Assembly (NCBI RefSeq): GCF_030817015.1
Contig: NZ_JAUSYS010000001.1
Location: 1,612,001 to 1,676,000 of the forward strand
From: Arthrobacter sp. V1I7
GTDB taxonomy: Bacteria > Actinomycetota > Actinomycetes > Actinomycetales > Micrococcaceae
Length of the DNA: 64,000 nt
Direction: 5' to 3'
Made by a program: the position numbers and the translations under genes
In this document: positions 8,653 to 17,049 of the stretch, in pieces
Numbering within the stretch: position 1 is the stretch's first letter
How the letters are laid out: each line of letters opens with the position of its first letter
The notes under the pieces: model-generated
The model's input: only the letters and a program-made list of their open reading frames with translations
Told to the model about the DNA's origin: nothing
Database searches by the model: none

Positions 8653-9654
8653 GTGAAGAAGATCATTAACAAGCCAGAGGACTTCGTCAACGAGATGATC
8701 GAGGGAATCCTCCTCGCGCACCCTGACAAGCTGAAGACTCCTGGAGATGACCCCCGAATCCTCGTCCGCGCCGATGCTCCCGTTGCAGGCAAGGTAGGTA
8801 TCGTCACCGGTGGCGGTTCCGGGCATCTTCCTTTGTTCAAGGGCTACGTCGGCCACGGGCTGTGCTCCGGCGTGGCAATCGGCAATGTCTTCAGCTCGCC
8901 CAGCTCTCAGCAGTGTTTCGAGGCAACAAAAGCGGTAAGCGGCGGTGCCGGCGTGCTGTATCTCTACGGGAACTACGGCGGGGACGTCTTCAACTTCGAT
9001 CTGGCTGCCGATCTGGCCGAGCTTGAAGACATTGAAACGCGGACCGTTGTGGGACGGGACGACGTCGCCAGCCAGCCCAAGGACAATCGCCTTGAGCGAC
9101 GCGGCGTCGCCGGCTTGATCTTCGCCTACAAGGCAGCCGGTGCGGCAGCCGACCGCGGGGACAGCCTCCGCGAGGTGGCGGCGGTCGCCGAGGACGTCGT
9201 CGATAATACGGCGACGATGGGAATCGGGCTGTCACCAACTATCCTTCCCACCACGGGTGCGTTGAGCTTCGACCTGCCTGACGGAGAAATGGAAATCGGG
9301 ATCGGGATCCACGGCGAGCCGGGGATCCACCGCGGCGTCCTGGAGCCCGCGGATGCCATCACGGATCGTCTGGTTGATGCGCTCGTCGAGGATCTTGAGC
9401 TCGCTGACGGCGACCGCGTCGCCGTTCTTGTGAACGGCATGGGCGCAACGCCCCTGGAAGAGCTCTACGTCATGTACCGCCGCGTGCACCAGATCCTCTC
9501 CGGCCGTGGCGTTGCGATCAGCAGGAACTACATCGGCGAGTATGCGACCAGCCTGGAGATGGCTGGCGCCTCTATCTCCCTTCTCAAGCTCAACGACGAC
9601 CGGCTGGCGCTGTTGGATGCACCAGCTTCCTCACCGTTCTTCCAGGAGGTTTGA
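8653..9654 (+). CDS. dhaK: DhaK-like kinase subunit (ketose kinase, substrate-binding)
   Basis: 333 residues, the length of DhaK. DhaK binds the ketose covalently through a His and receives phosphate from DhaL. The N-terminal motif is GGGSGHLPLFKGYVGHGL rather than the GGGSGHEP form usual in true dihydroxyacetone kinases. The catalytic His region reads IGIHGEPGIHRG near residue 220. No DhaM-type phosphotransfer gene is seen in the window. The divergent motif suggests a different substrate such as a tetrulose; that is inference. The GTG start follows a weak purine-rich site; dhaL begins 3 bp after the stop. Confidence 0.85.
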   Translation: MKKIINKPEDFVNEMIEGILLAHPDKLKTPGDDPRILVRADAPVAGKVGIVTGGGSGHLPLFKGYVGHGLCSGVAIGNVFSSPSSQQCFEATKAVSGGAGVLYLYGNYGGDVFNFDLAADLAELEDIETRTVVGRDDVASQPKDNRLERRGVAGLIFAYKAAGAAADRGDSLREVAAVAEDVVDNTATMGIGLSPTILPTTGALSFDLPDGEMEIGIGIHGEPGIHRGVLEPADAITDRLVDALVEDLELADGDRVAVLVNGMGATPLEELYVMYRRVHQILSGRGVAISRNYIGEYATSLEMAGASISLLKLNDDRLALLDAPASSPFFQEV

Positions 9655-9657
9655 ACC

Positions 9658-10284
9658 ATGCACTCTACAGAGCTGATTGAACAGATCCAGCGCAGCCTGA
9701 CAGAGGTCGTCAAGTCCGCGGACGAATTGCGTGACCTCGACCAGGCGCTGGGGGATGGTGACCTGGGCATCACCATCACGCTCGGAGCCGGTGCGGTCAT
9801 CGAAGCCCTGGCGGAGCTTCCGGATGGGGCCACGCCGGCCGAGATTTCGCGCGCCTGTGCAAAGGCTTTCGCTAACGCCAATCCTTCGACGATGGCGGCC
9901 CTGGTGGCCGGCGGGCTACTCGCAGGATCAAAGACGTGGAAAGACCTCGACAACGTGGACCTCTCGGCGGCCGCACGATTCGTGCGGGCCGCGGGCGACA
10001 ATATCGCGCAGCGTGGCAAGACTCAGATCGGTGACAAGACCATTGTTGATGCCATCATGCCTGCCGCAGATGCTCTCGACGCTGGTGAGGATGGAGCCGG
10101 CGGCCTCGATGCGGCCATCGCTGCGGCCGAAAAGGCAGTGATCGACACACGTTCGCTGCGCTCTCGGCGAGGACGTGCCGCATGGCTTCAGGAGCGCAGC
10201 ATCGGCCTCCAGGACCCGGGGGCAACCGCGATGTGGCGCTTCCTTGAATCCTGGCGCACGGCCTCAGTGGCCGCCAGGTCCTAG
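9658..10284 (+). CDS. dhaL: DhaL-like kinase subunit (nucleotide-binding)
   Basis: 208 residues, normal for DhaL. It binds the nucleotide through Asp-coordinated magnesium: DQALGDGDLG near residue 30 (usually GDGDHG), ANPSTMAALVAGGLLAG in the middle, and GRAAWLQERSIGLQDPGA near the C-terminus. It lies 3 bp downstream of the DhaK-like gene and must function with it. It could use ATP directly, because no DhaM gene is present nearby; this cannot be decided from sequence. Confidence 0.87.
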   Translation: MHSTELIEQIQRSLTEVVKSADELRDLDQALGDGDLGITITLGAGAVIEALAELPDGATPAEISRACAKAFANANPSTMAALVAGGLLAGSKTWKDLDNVDLSAAARFVRAAGDNIAQRGKTQIGDKTIVDAIMPAADALDAGEDGAGGLDAAIAAAEKAVIDTRSLRSRRGRAAWLQERSIGLQDPGATAMWRFLESWRTASVAARS

Positions 10285-10436
10285 CGGCGAGCGTCTCTAT
10301 TGTCCTGCGCGGACCGGGGAAGCCTCCGGTTTCGGCGAGGGACGAGGCGGGACCGCGAGCACTGGAACCTGACGGCTTTACTGGAGCTGTCGGTCAGTCA
10401 GGCAGTTGAACGCATATCCAAAGGGAGTAAGAAAAA

Positions 10437-11321
10437 ATGAAAGTTCTCGTCACAGGATCCCGTGGCAAGGTGGGCACAGCTGTTGTCCGTGTCCTCATCG
10501 CGGCGGGACACGACGTCACTGGCTCGGACCTCGGCCGCCACGCTTTTGACCGAATCCTGCCCGGGGAACCGGGCTATCAGCAGGCGGACCTCACGGACGC
10601 CGGCCAAGCATACGGGATCGTTCGTGGCTTCGACGCGGTCGTCCACGCCGGGGCCATTCCCGAACCAACCCACAACCCGCCGCACATTGTGTTCCAGAAC
10701 AACATCATGGGCACCTTCAACATGATTGAGGCCTCCATTCGGGCGGGCGTCAAAGTCTTCGTCAACATCTCCAGCGAAACCGTACCGGGGTTCTTCTTCC
10801 CCGAGCGCCCTGTCCTCCCCGACTACGCACCGGTAGACGAGAACCACCCGATCCGGCCACAGGATCCGTACGCCCTGTCCAAGGTGTTCGGAGAAGAGCT
10901 GTGCGACGCCGCGGTGCGCCGTAGCGATATGCGCTGCATCTCCATCCGGCCGAGTCACGTCCAGCACGCCGGCAACTACGAACGGAATCTTGGCGGCCAA
11001 GTCCGTGACGCCGGGGAGCTGAGCCCAAACCTGTGGAGCTACGTTGACTCGGAAGACCTCGCCGACGCAATCGCGCTGGCCGTTGAATCAAACATTCCTG
11101 GTCACGAAGTCTTTTACATCGCCAACCCCGACAACGTCGGCGGGCGCGATTTCGCCGCCGTGCTCAAAGAGTATTACGGGGATCAGATTGAGCTGCGAGC
11201 GCTGGACCGGGTCGATGCCTCCGGTATCTCATGTGCAAAGGCAGAACGGATGCTCGGCTGGAAAGCCAAGCGGTCGTGGCGTGATCACCTGGACACCGAA
11301 GGCCACGCCATCGAGCGATAG
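10437..11321 (+). CDS. NAD-dependent epimerase/dehydrogenase (extended SDR)
   Basis: 294 residues. The N-terminal Rossmann motif is TGSRGKVG at residues 6-13, and the catalytic YxxxK is YALSK near residue 144, preceded by NISSETV. These place it in the extended short-chain dehydrogenase superfamily; the overall length resembles uronate dehydrogenase-type members. An AAGGGAG site precedes the ATG. It sits between the kinase subunits and the FGGY kinase, so it probably oxidises or epimerises the imported sugar. The exact reaction is unknown. Confidence 0.82.
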   Translation: MKVLVTGSRGKVGTAVVRVLIAAGHDVTGSDLGRHAFDRILPGEPGYQQADLTDAGQAYGIVRGFDAVVHAGAIPEPTHNPPHIVFQNNIMGTFNMIEASIRAGVKVFVNISSETVPGFFFPERPVLPDYAPVDENHPIRPQDPYALSKVFGEELCDAAVRRSDMRCISIRPSHVQHAGNYERNLGGQVRDAGELSPNLWSYVDSEDLADAIALAVESNIPGHEVFYIANPDNVGGRDFAAVLKEYYGDQIELRALDRVDASGISCAKAERMLGWKAKRSWRDHLDTEGHAIER

Positions 11322-11552
11322 CCCTTCGTGAATCTTCCCCGCCGCTGGCCGGGGGAGTACGCGCAGGTCAGGCCACAACCCGTGATGGGTTCCCACCGAA
11401 AACGTTGTCGCATTGACCGGCCGGGCTTCGGCCTGCGGAAGGATGATCGTCATTTTCAAGGCTCGCGGGGCGGACTACCGCCACAGTGTGATCAATGTCC
11501 GGCCCGCCCTTTCGTCGAGGGCGGGCCACGGACCTCGGGTGGGGGGAGCCTG

Positions 11553-13049
11553 ATGCGGGAAGTTGTCCTGGGCATCGATATCGGCACGTCCAGCAGCAAG
11601 GGCGTCCTGGTAGATTTCGGCGGCAAGATTCATGCCACCGCAGTGCGAAATCATGAGGTGTCCAGACCAGCCCCAGGGCATGTGGAAATGGACGCTGCCA
11701 TCTGGTGGCAGGAGTTCATTGAAATATCCCGTGAGCTGACAGCTACGGAAGACGTCCAGGTAGTAGGAGTAGGGGTCAGCGGCATGGGCCCCTGTGTCCT
11801 TATTGCCGATGAGGACGCCAGGGCGCTGCGTCCCGCCATCCTTTATGGAATCGACACCCGGGCCGTGGAACAGATCGACTGCATTAATGCGGCCTTCGGT
11901 CAGCAATCGATTGTGGATCGATGCGGATCAGCGCTATCCACCCAGGCTGTCGGGCCTAAGCTGGCGTGGCTGGCCGATCATGAGCCGGGCGTCGCCTCAA
12001 GAGCCCGAATGCTCTTCATGCCGAGTTCCTGGCTGGCTTATCAGCTGACGGGGGAGTACGTCCTCGACCATCACTCGGCGAGCCAGTGCACACCCATGTA
12101 CGACACGTCCACTCACGAGTGGTACCCGCCGTACGCAGATCCACTGATTCAATCCATCGAGCTGCCCCTGCTGGTCTGGCCCGGAGACATTATCGGCCAC
12201 GTGAATCTGGTTGCTTCGGACAGGACGGGCATTCCAAGGGGGGTGCCCGTCATCGGCGGAACAATCGATGCCTGGTCGGAAGCCGTCAGTGTGGGCGCCC
12301 ACCGTCCGGGCGATTTGATGCTGATGTACGGCACAACCATGTTCCTGGTGAATACTCTGCAGGCAAGAACGACATCGTCGTCACTGTGGGGCACGGTCGG
12401 AGTGGTGCCGGGTACCTACAACCTTGCCGGCGGCATGGCCACGTCCGGTGCCATCACAGCCTGGCTCCGGACGATAGTCGGTTCCCCTGACTTTTCGACC
12501 CTGCTGTCCGAGGCGGATAAGTCAGGCCCCGGCGCGAATGGGCTGCTCATGCTCCCGTATTTTGCGGGTGAGCGCACACCCGTAGCGGATCCGAACGCCC
12601 GTGGACTCGTCGCAGGACTCACCTTGGACCATACCCGTGGCGACTTGTACCGGGCCACGCTGGAGGCGACCGCGTTCGGAGTACGACACAACGTCGACGC
12701 TCTAACAAACATGGGCGGGGACGTGCGACGCACGATCGCCGTTGGCGGCGGTACGCAGGGAGGCCTATGGACGCAAATCGTTTCAGACGTCACAGGCCTG
12801 GAACAGCAGATACCTTCCGTGACCATCGGGGCCAGTTTCGGGGCCGCCTATCTGGCAGCCGAGGCGCTGGGGTCAGCGGTGATCGGAGACTGGAACCCAA
12901 TCGTGTCAGTAACGCAGCCTCGCCAGGATTCGTCGGCCAGATACGAGAGGCTTTACGGGCTGTACAGGGAGCTTTACGAGTCCACGGCTTCCGTCACCCA
13001 TCAACTCGTTGACCTTGCCTCTACGTTAAGCAGGAACCCCACTACTTAG
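11553..13049 (+). CDS. FGGY-family carbohydrate kinase
   Basis: 498 residues from ATG 11553, chosen because GGGGGGAG lies 5-12 bases upstream and the protein then begins with the family's VLGIDIGTSSSKGVLVD. Other landmarks are GHVEMDAAIWW, YGIDTRA, and GGGTQGGLWTQIVSDV near residue 397 in the C-terminal ATPase lobe. FGGY kinases phosphorylate xylulose, rhamnulose, erythritol, AI-2 and similar substrates. It ends the sugar operon. The 230 bp before it hold nothing I recognise. Substrate unknown. Confidence 0.88.
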   Translation: MREVVLGIDIGTSSSKGVLVDFGGKIHATAVRNHEVSRPAPGHVEMDAAIWWQEFIEISRELTATEDVQVVGVGVSGMGPCVLIADEDARALRPAILYGIDTRAVEQIDCINAAFGQQSIVDRCGSALSTQAVGPKLAWLADHEPGVASRARMLFMPSSWLAYQLTGEYVLDHHSASQCTPMYDTSTHEWYPPYADPLIQSIELPLLVWPGDIIGHVNLVASDRTGIPRGVPVIGGTIDAWSEAVSVGAHRPGDLMLMYGTTMFLVNTLQARTTSSSLWGTVGVVPGTYNLAGGMATSGAITAWLRTIVGSPDFSTLLSEADKSGPGANGLLMLPYFAGERTPVADPNARGLVAGLTLDHTRGDLYRATLEATAFGVRHNVDALTNMGGDVRRTIAVGGGTQGGLWTQIVSDVTGLEQQIPSVTIGASFGAAYLAAEALGSAVIGDWNPIVSVTQPRQDSSARYERLYGLYRELYESTASVTHQLVDLASTLSRNPTT

Positions 13050-13128
13050 GCTCGAGGCGGCTGATTGGCAGAGCGTACCAAGGGGGCCGTCAGCAGGCTG
13101 CGGCGTTTGGGGCAGACCGTGTCGGCGT

Positions 13129-14112
13129 TCACCGAGCACCCGTGTCACGCGCCTCCGTGGAAGGGGCGGTGCTTTCCGCCCGCGCTCGAACGGCGGCACC
13201 GGCATCCTCGGTCACGAGATCTGCATTGATGGCGGCGCCGGCCGCGACCCCGGCTCCCGCTGCGGCAGCGACCATCGCCCCGAGGTCGCTGACGTTCCCT
13301 GCTGCCCAGACGCCGGGGATATCCGTCCGCCCCATCGGTCCGGTCGCGATGAACGCGCCGAGCGGATGATCGGTTAGTGCTCCGCCCAACTGCTCGTACA
13401 GGTCTGCCCGCGCAATGAACCGGGGTGCCACAGTCACTGCGTCCACGAGGAACTCCTGCCCGTCGTCGAGGACGACAGCGCTCAGGACATCGTTCTCAGC
13501 GTGAAGCCGGTCGACGGCGCCGTTCACGACCCGGATGTCCAGGGCGGCGAGCTGGTCTGATGCCTCGCCGACCGGGGCGGGCATCGTGTGGAGGAACAGC
13601 GTGACGTCATCACTGAGCTGCCGGAACAGGAGAGCCTGGTGGACGCTTAGGGGGCTCGTGCCGAGAACACCGATTCGCTGTCCGCGCACCTCCCACCCGT
13701 GGCAGTAGGCGCAGTGCAGCACGCTCCGTCCCCAGAACCCCCGGACGCCGGGTACGTCGGGGAGTTCGTCAATTAGCCCCGTGGCGAGCAGGAGCCGACG
13801 CGCCCGGACAGTCCCGCCGCCGGCGAGATCCACGTCGAACCCGCCATCACGACGGCGCGCAGCGACGGCACGGTCCTGGCGGATCTCAGCCCCGTAGCGC
13901 TCCGCCTCCCGCCGCCCGGACGCCAGCAGTTCCACCGGGGTGATTCCGTCGTGCCCGAGAATGTTGTGCGCACCAGCGGCGGGCGCATTCCGCGGCTCGC
14001 CGCCATCCACGAGGACCACCGAGCGCAGGGATCGCGCCAAGGTGACGGCGGCGCTTAGGCCCGCGGCACCACCTCCGATGATCGCGACGTCATGCGTCTT
14101 TGCAAAGTTCAT
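13129..14112 (-). CDS. Thioredoxin reductase-like NAD(P)/FAD oxidoreductase
   Basis: 327 residues. The FAD motif AIIGGGAAGLSAAV is at residues 10-23, a redox-active CAYC lies near residue 135 followed by HGWEVRG, a second Rossmann-like segment (GVLGTSPLSV) follows, and the C-terminal VWAAGNVSD is family-typical. CAYC replaces the CATC of classical TrxB, as in many actinobacterial paralogues, so it probably serves a private partner, not the housekeeping thioredoxin. It is downstream of, and on the same strand as, the methyltransferase 91 bp away. Confidence 0.85.
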   Translation of the reverse strand: MNFAKTHDVAIIGGGAAGLSAAVTLARSLRSVVLVDGGEPRNAPAAGAHNILGHDGITPVELLASGRREAERYGAEIRQDRAVAARRRDGGFDVDLAGGGTVRARRLLLATGLIDELPDVPGVRGFWGRSVLHCAYCHGWEVRGQRIGVLGTSPLSVHQALLFRQLSDDVTLFLHTMPAPVGEASDQLAALDIRVVNGAVDRLHAENDVLSAVVLDDGQEFLVDAVTVAPRFIARADLYEQLGGALTDHPLGAFIATGPMGRTDIPGVWAAGNVSDLGAMVAAAAGAGVAAGAAINADLVTEDAGAAVRARAESTAPSTEARDTGAR

Positions 14113-14203
14113 GGAGTATCTCCTTAGTCGAGGCGAACCTGCGGCCGCGTCGGCGCAGGTGGGTGTTGCTCAAGGACGGCGGCGATCCGGCACCTCGGCG
14201 GGC

Positions 14204-15064
14204 TCAAGGACGGCGGGCCGCCCAGGCGGTCCGGCTGCCTCGGACGGTCAGGTCGGTGCGGCGCAGGAGACCGTCGGGGTCGTCCGCCGTTAGGAGTCGG
14301 TCGAGGGTAGCGAGGTCGTCGGTGGCCAGCCGGCCGTCAACAGCTCCGCGGATGCTGCGCACGACGGCGTGCGCGTAGCGTCCGGTGCTTGGCGGTGCCG
14401 GGTTCGCTTCGATGCTGAAGCTGCGCTGTTCAGCGATCTCGAATCCGGCGCGCTCCAAGTGCGGCCGCCAGTCCGGGTGCGGGTTCCATCCTGCCTGGTC
14501 CATCGCCTCGTGGCAGCGTGCTTCCAGGCCGGGCCTGCCGAGTCCGATCTCGTCGGGCAGGAGCCGCGGCAGGGAGTCCATCTCGATGACCACCAGCAAA
14601 CCGCCGGGGTTCAGCGCGGTGTGGAGGTCGCGGAGCACCCGGTCCGGGTCGGCAAGGTGATGCAGTGACGAGGCCGCCCACGCAAGGTCCGACGCACCGA
14701 CCTGAGGCCAGGCCACGTCCAGATCGGCCTGCACCGCGCGCAGCCGATCAGTGAGACCTTGCCCGCGACCTGCTGCTGCCTGGAGGCGCTCGAGCATCAA
14801 CGCCGACTTGTCGATCGCGACCAGCTCAGCCTCGCTGAAGCGCCTTGCGAGGGCCAGGCTGCCGGTGCCCGTTCCGGCACCGACGTCCACTACCGTGCGC
14901 GGAGCGTCCCGTGTGTGCTGCGCTACCCACTCGGTCACCTCGTCCAGATACCCGCCGAGCACCTCGGCGTCCAGGTCCAGGATGTCCGCCAGCCCTGCCT
15001 CGTTGTCGTGGTCGTTCTTGAGCGCGTGGTGGCCGTTGTGATGATCGTGCTGAATATACGTCAT
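14204..15064 (-). CDS. Class I SAM-dependent methyltransferase
   Basis: 286 residues. The SAM-binding motif I is VVDVGAGTGTGSLALA near residues 60-75, with an acidic VAIDKSALML motif II. The N-terminus is His-rich (HDHHNGHH at about 6-13), which could bind metal but may be incidental. The substrate is unknown; small-molecule methylation is the usual role of this type. A TAGCTT -10-like hexamer lies 6 bases upstream of the ATG, so it may be translated from a leaderless mRNA. It is divergent from the XRE-cupin regulator. Confidence 0.8.
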   Translation of the reverse strand: MTYIQHDHHNGHHALKNDHDNEAGLADILDLDAEVLGGYLDEVTEWVAQHTRDAPRTVVDVGAGTGTGSLALARRFSEAELVAIDKSALMLERLQAAAGRGQGLTDRLRAVQADLDVAWPQVGASDLAWAASSLHHLADPDRVLRDLHTALNPGGLLVVIEMDSLPRLLPDEIGLGRPGLEARCHEAMDQAGWNPHPDWRPHLERAGFEIAEQRSFSIEANPAPPSTGRYAHAVVRSIRGAVDGRLATDDLATLDRLLTADDPDGLLRRTDLTVRGSRTAWAARRP

Positions 15065-15070
15065 GCTTCC

Positions 15071-15104
15071 AAGCTACTGGCGTCCTGCGTTCCAGGCATA
15101 CAAT
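15071..15104. promoter_or_regulatory. Divergent leaderless-type promoters
   Basis: Only 47 bp separate the two divergent ATGs. On the plus strand TACAAT at 15099-15104 is 7 bases before ATG 15112. On the minus strand TAGCTT (15076-15071) is 6 bases before ATG 15064. Both spacings put the transcription start at the start codon. Clear -35 hexamers are not visible. Confidence 0.5.
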
Positions 15105-15111
15105 CTTGTCT

Positions 15112-15702
15112 ATGACGCAAGAACTCGAGTTGGACTCCGTAATCCGCCAGCGCATCCGCGGCCTGCGGTTGGCGCGTGGGTGGTCGCTGGACGCCCTCGC
15201 CGCCCGCTGCTACCTCAGCCCCTCCACACTGAGCCGCATCGAAACCGGGCATCGCAGGATCGCCCTCGATCAGCTCGTCCCCATCGCCCGGGCCCTCGGC
15301 ACCACGCTCGATCAGCTGGTGGAGTCCGCCGACGACGAGGACGTGGTCATCCGGCCGCAGCCTGGGCACACACCTGGAGTGACGGCCTGGCTCCTGTCCC
15401 GCGAAGGCGCTCTTAATGGTGCCACCGTGGCAAAGATGCGCATCGCCCCCGAACGGGCCACCGGAACAGAGCAACTGGGTGTGCACCCCGGCCGCGACTG
15501 GTTCACCGTCCTGTCCGGCACAGCCCGCCTGCACCTGGGGGAGCGAACCATCCTGATCCACGCAGGCCAGGCGGCCGAGTTCTCCACCATGGTCCCGCAC
15601 GCCATCGGCGCCCACGAAGGCCCCGTGGAGATCCTGAGCATCTTCGACCACGACGGGGAGCGCGCACATCTGCACACCCCGGACCCCGCCCTACAGCCCT
15701 GA
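15112..15702 (+). CDS. XRE-family regulator with C-terminal cupin
   Basis: 196 residues from ATG 15112. Residues ~8-62 form a helix-turn-helix with RGLRLARGWSLDALAARC and LSPSTLSRIETGHRRI. Residues ~115-185 form a cupin barrel with HPGRDWFTVLSGTARLHLGE. XRE-cupin proteins sense a small ligand or metal and control nearby genes. It is divergent from the methyltransferase and flavoprotein, with overlapping promoters, so it probably controls them and itself. Confidence 0.85.
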   Translation: MTQELELDSVIRQRIRGLRLARGWSLDALAARCYLSPSTLSRIETGHRRIALDQLVPIARALGTTLDQLVESADDEDVVIRPQPGHTPGVTAWLLSREGALNGATVAKMRIAPERATGTEQLGVHPGRDWFTVLSGTARLHLGERTILIHAGQAAEFSTMVPHAIGAHEGPVEILSIFDHDGERAHLHTPDPALQP

Positions 15703-15905
15703 TATCTGTGACCGGGAGGCCGTGCCAGGGCGCACTCTGCGAGGCGTCAAGAGGGTCCATCAGGCGGTCCTGGTTCCTGAGGACTGATGAGTGTTGGCTG
15801 CCACCATTGAAGGAATGGCGTCGACGACCCGCTGATCCCTCCGGCCGTCAGGGGAGTTTGGCGGACGAGCCGCCGATCGACCAGCCCAAGGACGCCCTTT
15901 TTTCC

Positions 15906-16577
15906 CTAGTAGCCGGAGGTCCCGATGAAGACCTGGATGAAGGCGAAGAAGATCGTGGCGATCACGGCGACGTAAAGCAGCGCCGTGACGATCCAGCCCG
16001 AGTCGCCGATGATCCGGGCGGGGCCGGCCGGGAGCGGGATGACACCCTGGGACACGTTCCGGACCGTGACCCAGACGAACAGCGGAATCATCGCGGCCCA
16101 CACGATCATGCAGAACGGGCACAGGATGTGGATCGAATACAGGGCCTGGAACCAGAGCCACACCACGAAGGCGAAGCCCAGGGTCACGCCGGCCTGCAGC
16201 CCGAGCCAGTACCAGCGGGCAAATTTGGCGCCGGCCAGGATGCCCATGGCGGTGGTGATGATGACGGCGAAGGCCACGATGCCGATGAACATGTTGGGGA
16301 AGCCGAACACCGAGCTCTGCGGCGTCTGCATGACCTGCCCGCAGGAGATCCACGGGTTCACGTCGCAGACGGTGACGTGGCCGGGGTCCTTGAGGACCTC
16401 GAGTTTCTCCAGCACCAGGATTCCGGAGGCGAGCCAGCCGACGACGCCGGTGATCAGCAGGAGCCACGCGAACGGACGCTCACGGGTCATCGGGGGCAGC
16501 GGCCGTTCCGTCGCGGACGGGCTGACGCCTTGCTGCTGAGCGGCTGCCTCGCCGGTGGCGCTGGAGATGCTGGGCAT
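15906..16577 (-). CDS. Vitamin K epoxide reductase (VKOR) family membrane protein
   Basis: 223 residues with about five hydrophobic segments. VKOR homologues reoxidise extracytoplasmic thiol-disulfide oxidoreductases using quinone. The loop Cys pair is visible in VCDVNPWISCGQVMQT, and the active CxxC is HILCPFCMIVW. The C-terminal tail is short, so there is no fused thioredoxin domain. It stands alone between convergent and divergent neighbours. Confidence 0.88.
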   Translation of the reverse strand: MPSISSATGEAAAQQQGVSPSATERPLPPMTRERPFAWLLLITGVVGWLASGILVLEKLEVLKDPGHVTVCDVNPWISCGQVMQTPQSSVFGFPNMFIGIVAFAVIITTAMGILAGAKFARWYWLGLQAGVTLGFAFVVWLWFQALYSIHILCPFCMIVWAAMIPLFVWVTVRNVSQGVIPLPAGPARIIGDSGWIVTALLYVAVIATIFFAFIQVFIGTSGY

Positions 16578-17049
16578 GGAATGAACGTCCTTCGGGTCGG
16601 TGCAACTGGTCCGATTCTATCGCCGAAGACTGAACGAAGCCCGGGAAGCAGAGGGCCGTCTCCTATGATTCAGTTCCCGGGGCGTGCCGGATGCCTTGCC
16701 TAGGCCTGCTTTGGCGGCTCCTGTGAGACAATGATCGTGGCTGGAACCCGATCCACATCCGGGTCCCGGTCCGGCGATTTTGTTCCCAAGACCGCCAATG
16801 ATGAGCAGGGAGCTCCGGATCCTCTGATCCAGGCTGTCCCGCAATGCCATTGGACGGCACCTGGTTGTGACGGAAAGATCAACGGGTTTCAGAACAATCT
16901 TGCCGGCCCTCCAGGGCTGCCGCACCCCACTGCCGGTGCGAACCTGAGGGTATCCAATTGACTTCTGTCAATGCCCGCGGGTGTTGACAAATAATTGCCC
17001 CAACGGGCGCCGGATGTGGGGGCGCCCAAGGGCAGGAGTGTCACCACAT
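16578..17049. other. Non-coding region upstream of rne with hairpins
   Basis: No gene is supported in this 470-bp stretch. Inverted repeats are visible: CGCACC/GGTGCG (16921-16926 with 16935-16940), ATTGAC/GTCAAT around TTCT (16957-16972), and GGGCGCC/GGCGCCC (17005-17011 with 17021-17027). The last sits just before the rne ribosome-binding site GGCAGGAG (17031-17038). Since RNase E commonly controls its own mRNA through the 5' leader, this hairpin may be a regulatory element. Confidence 0.45.

Noticed and set aside
16731-16961. Small gene upstream of rne
   Set aside because: The frame has no ribosome site or protein-like composition and overlaps the leader hairpins.
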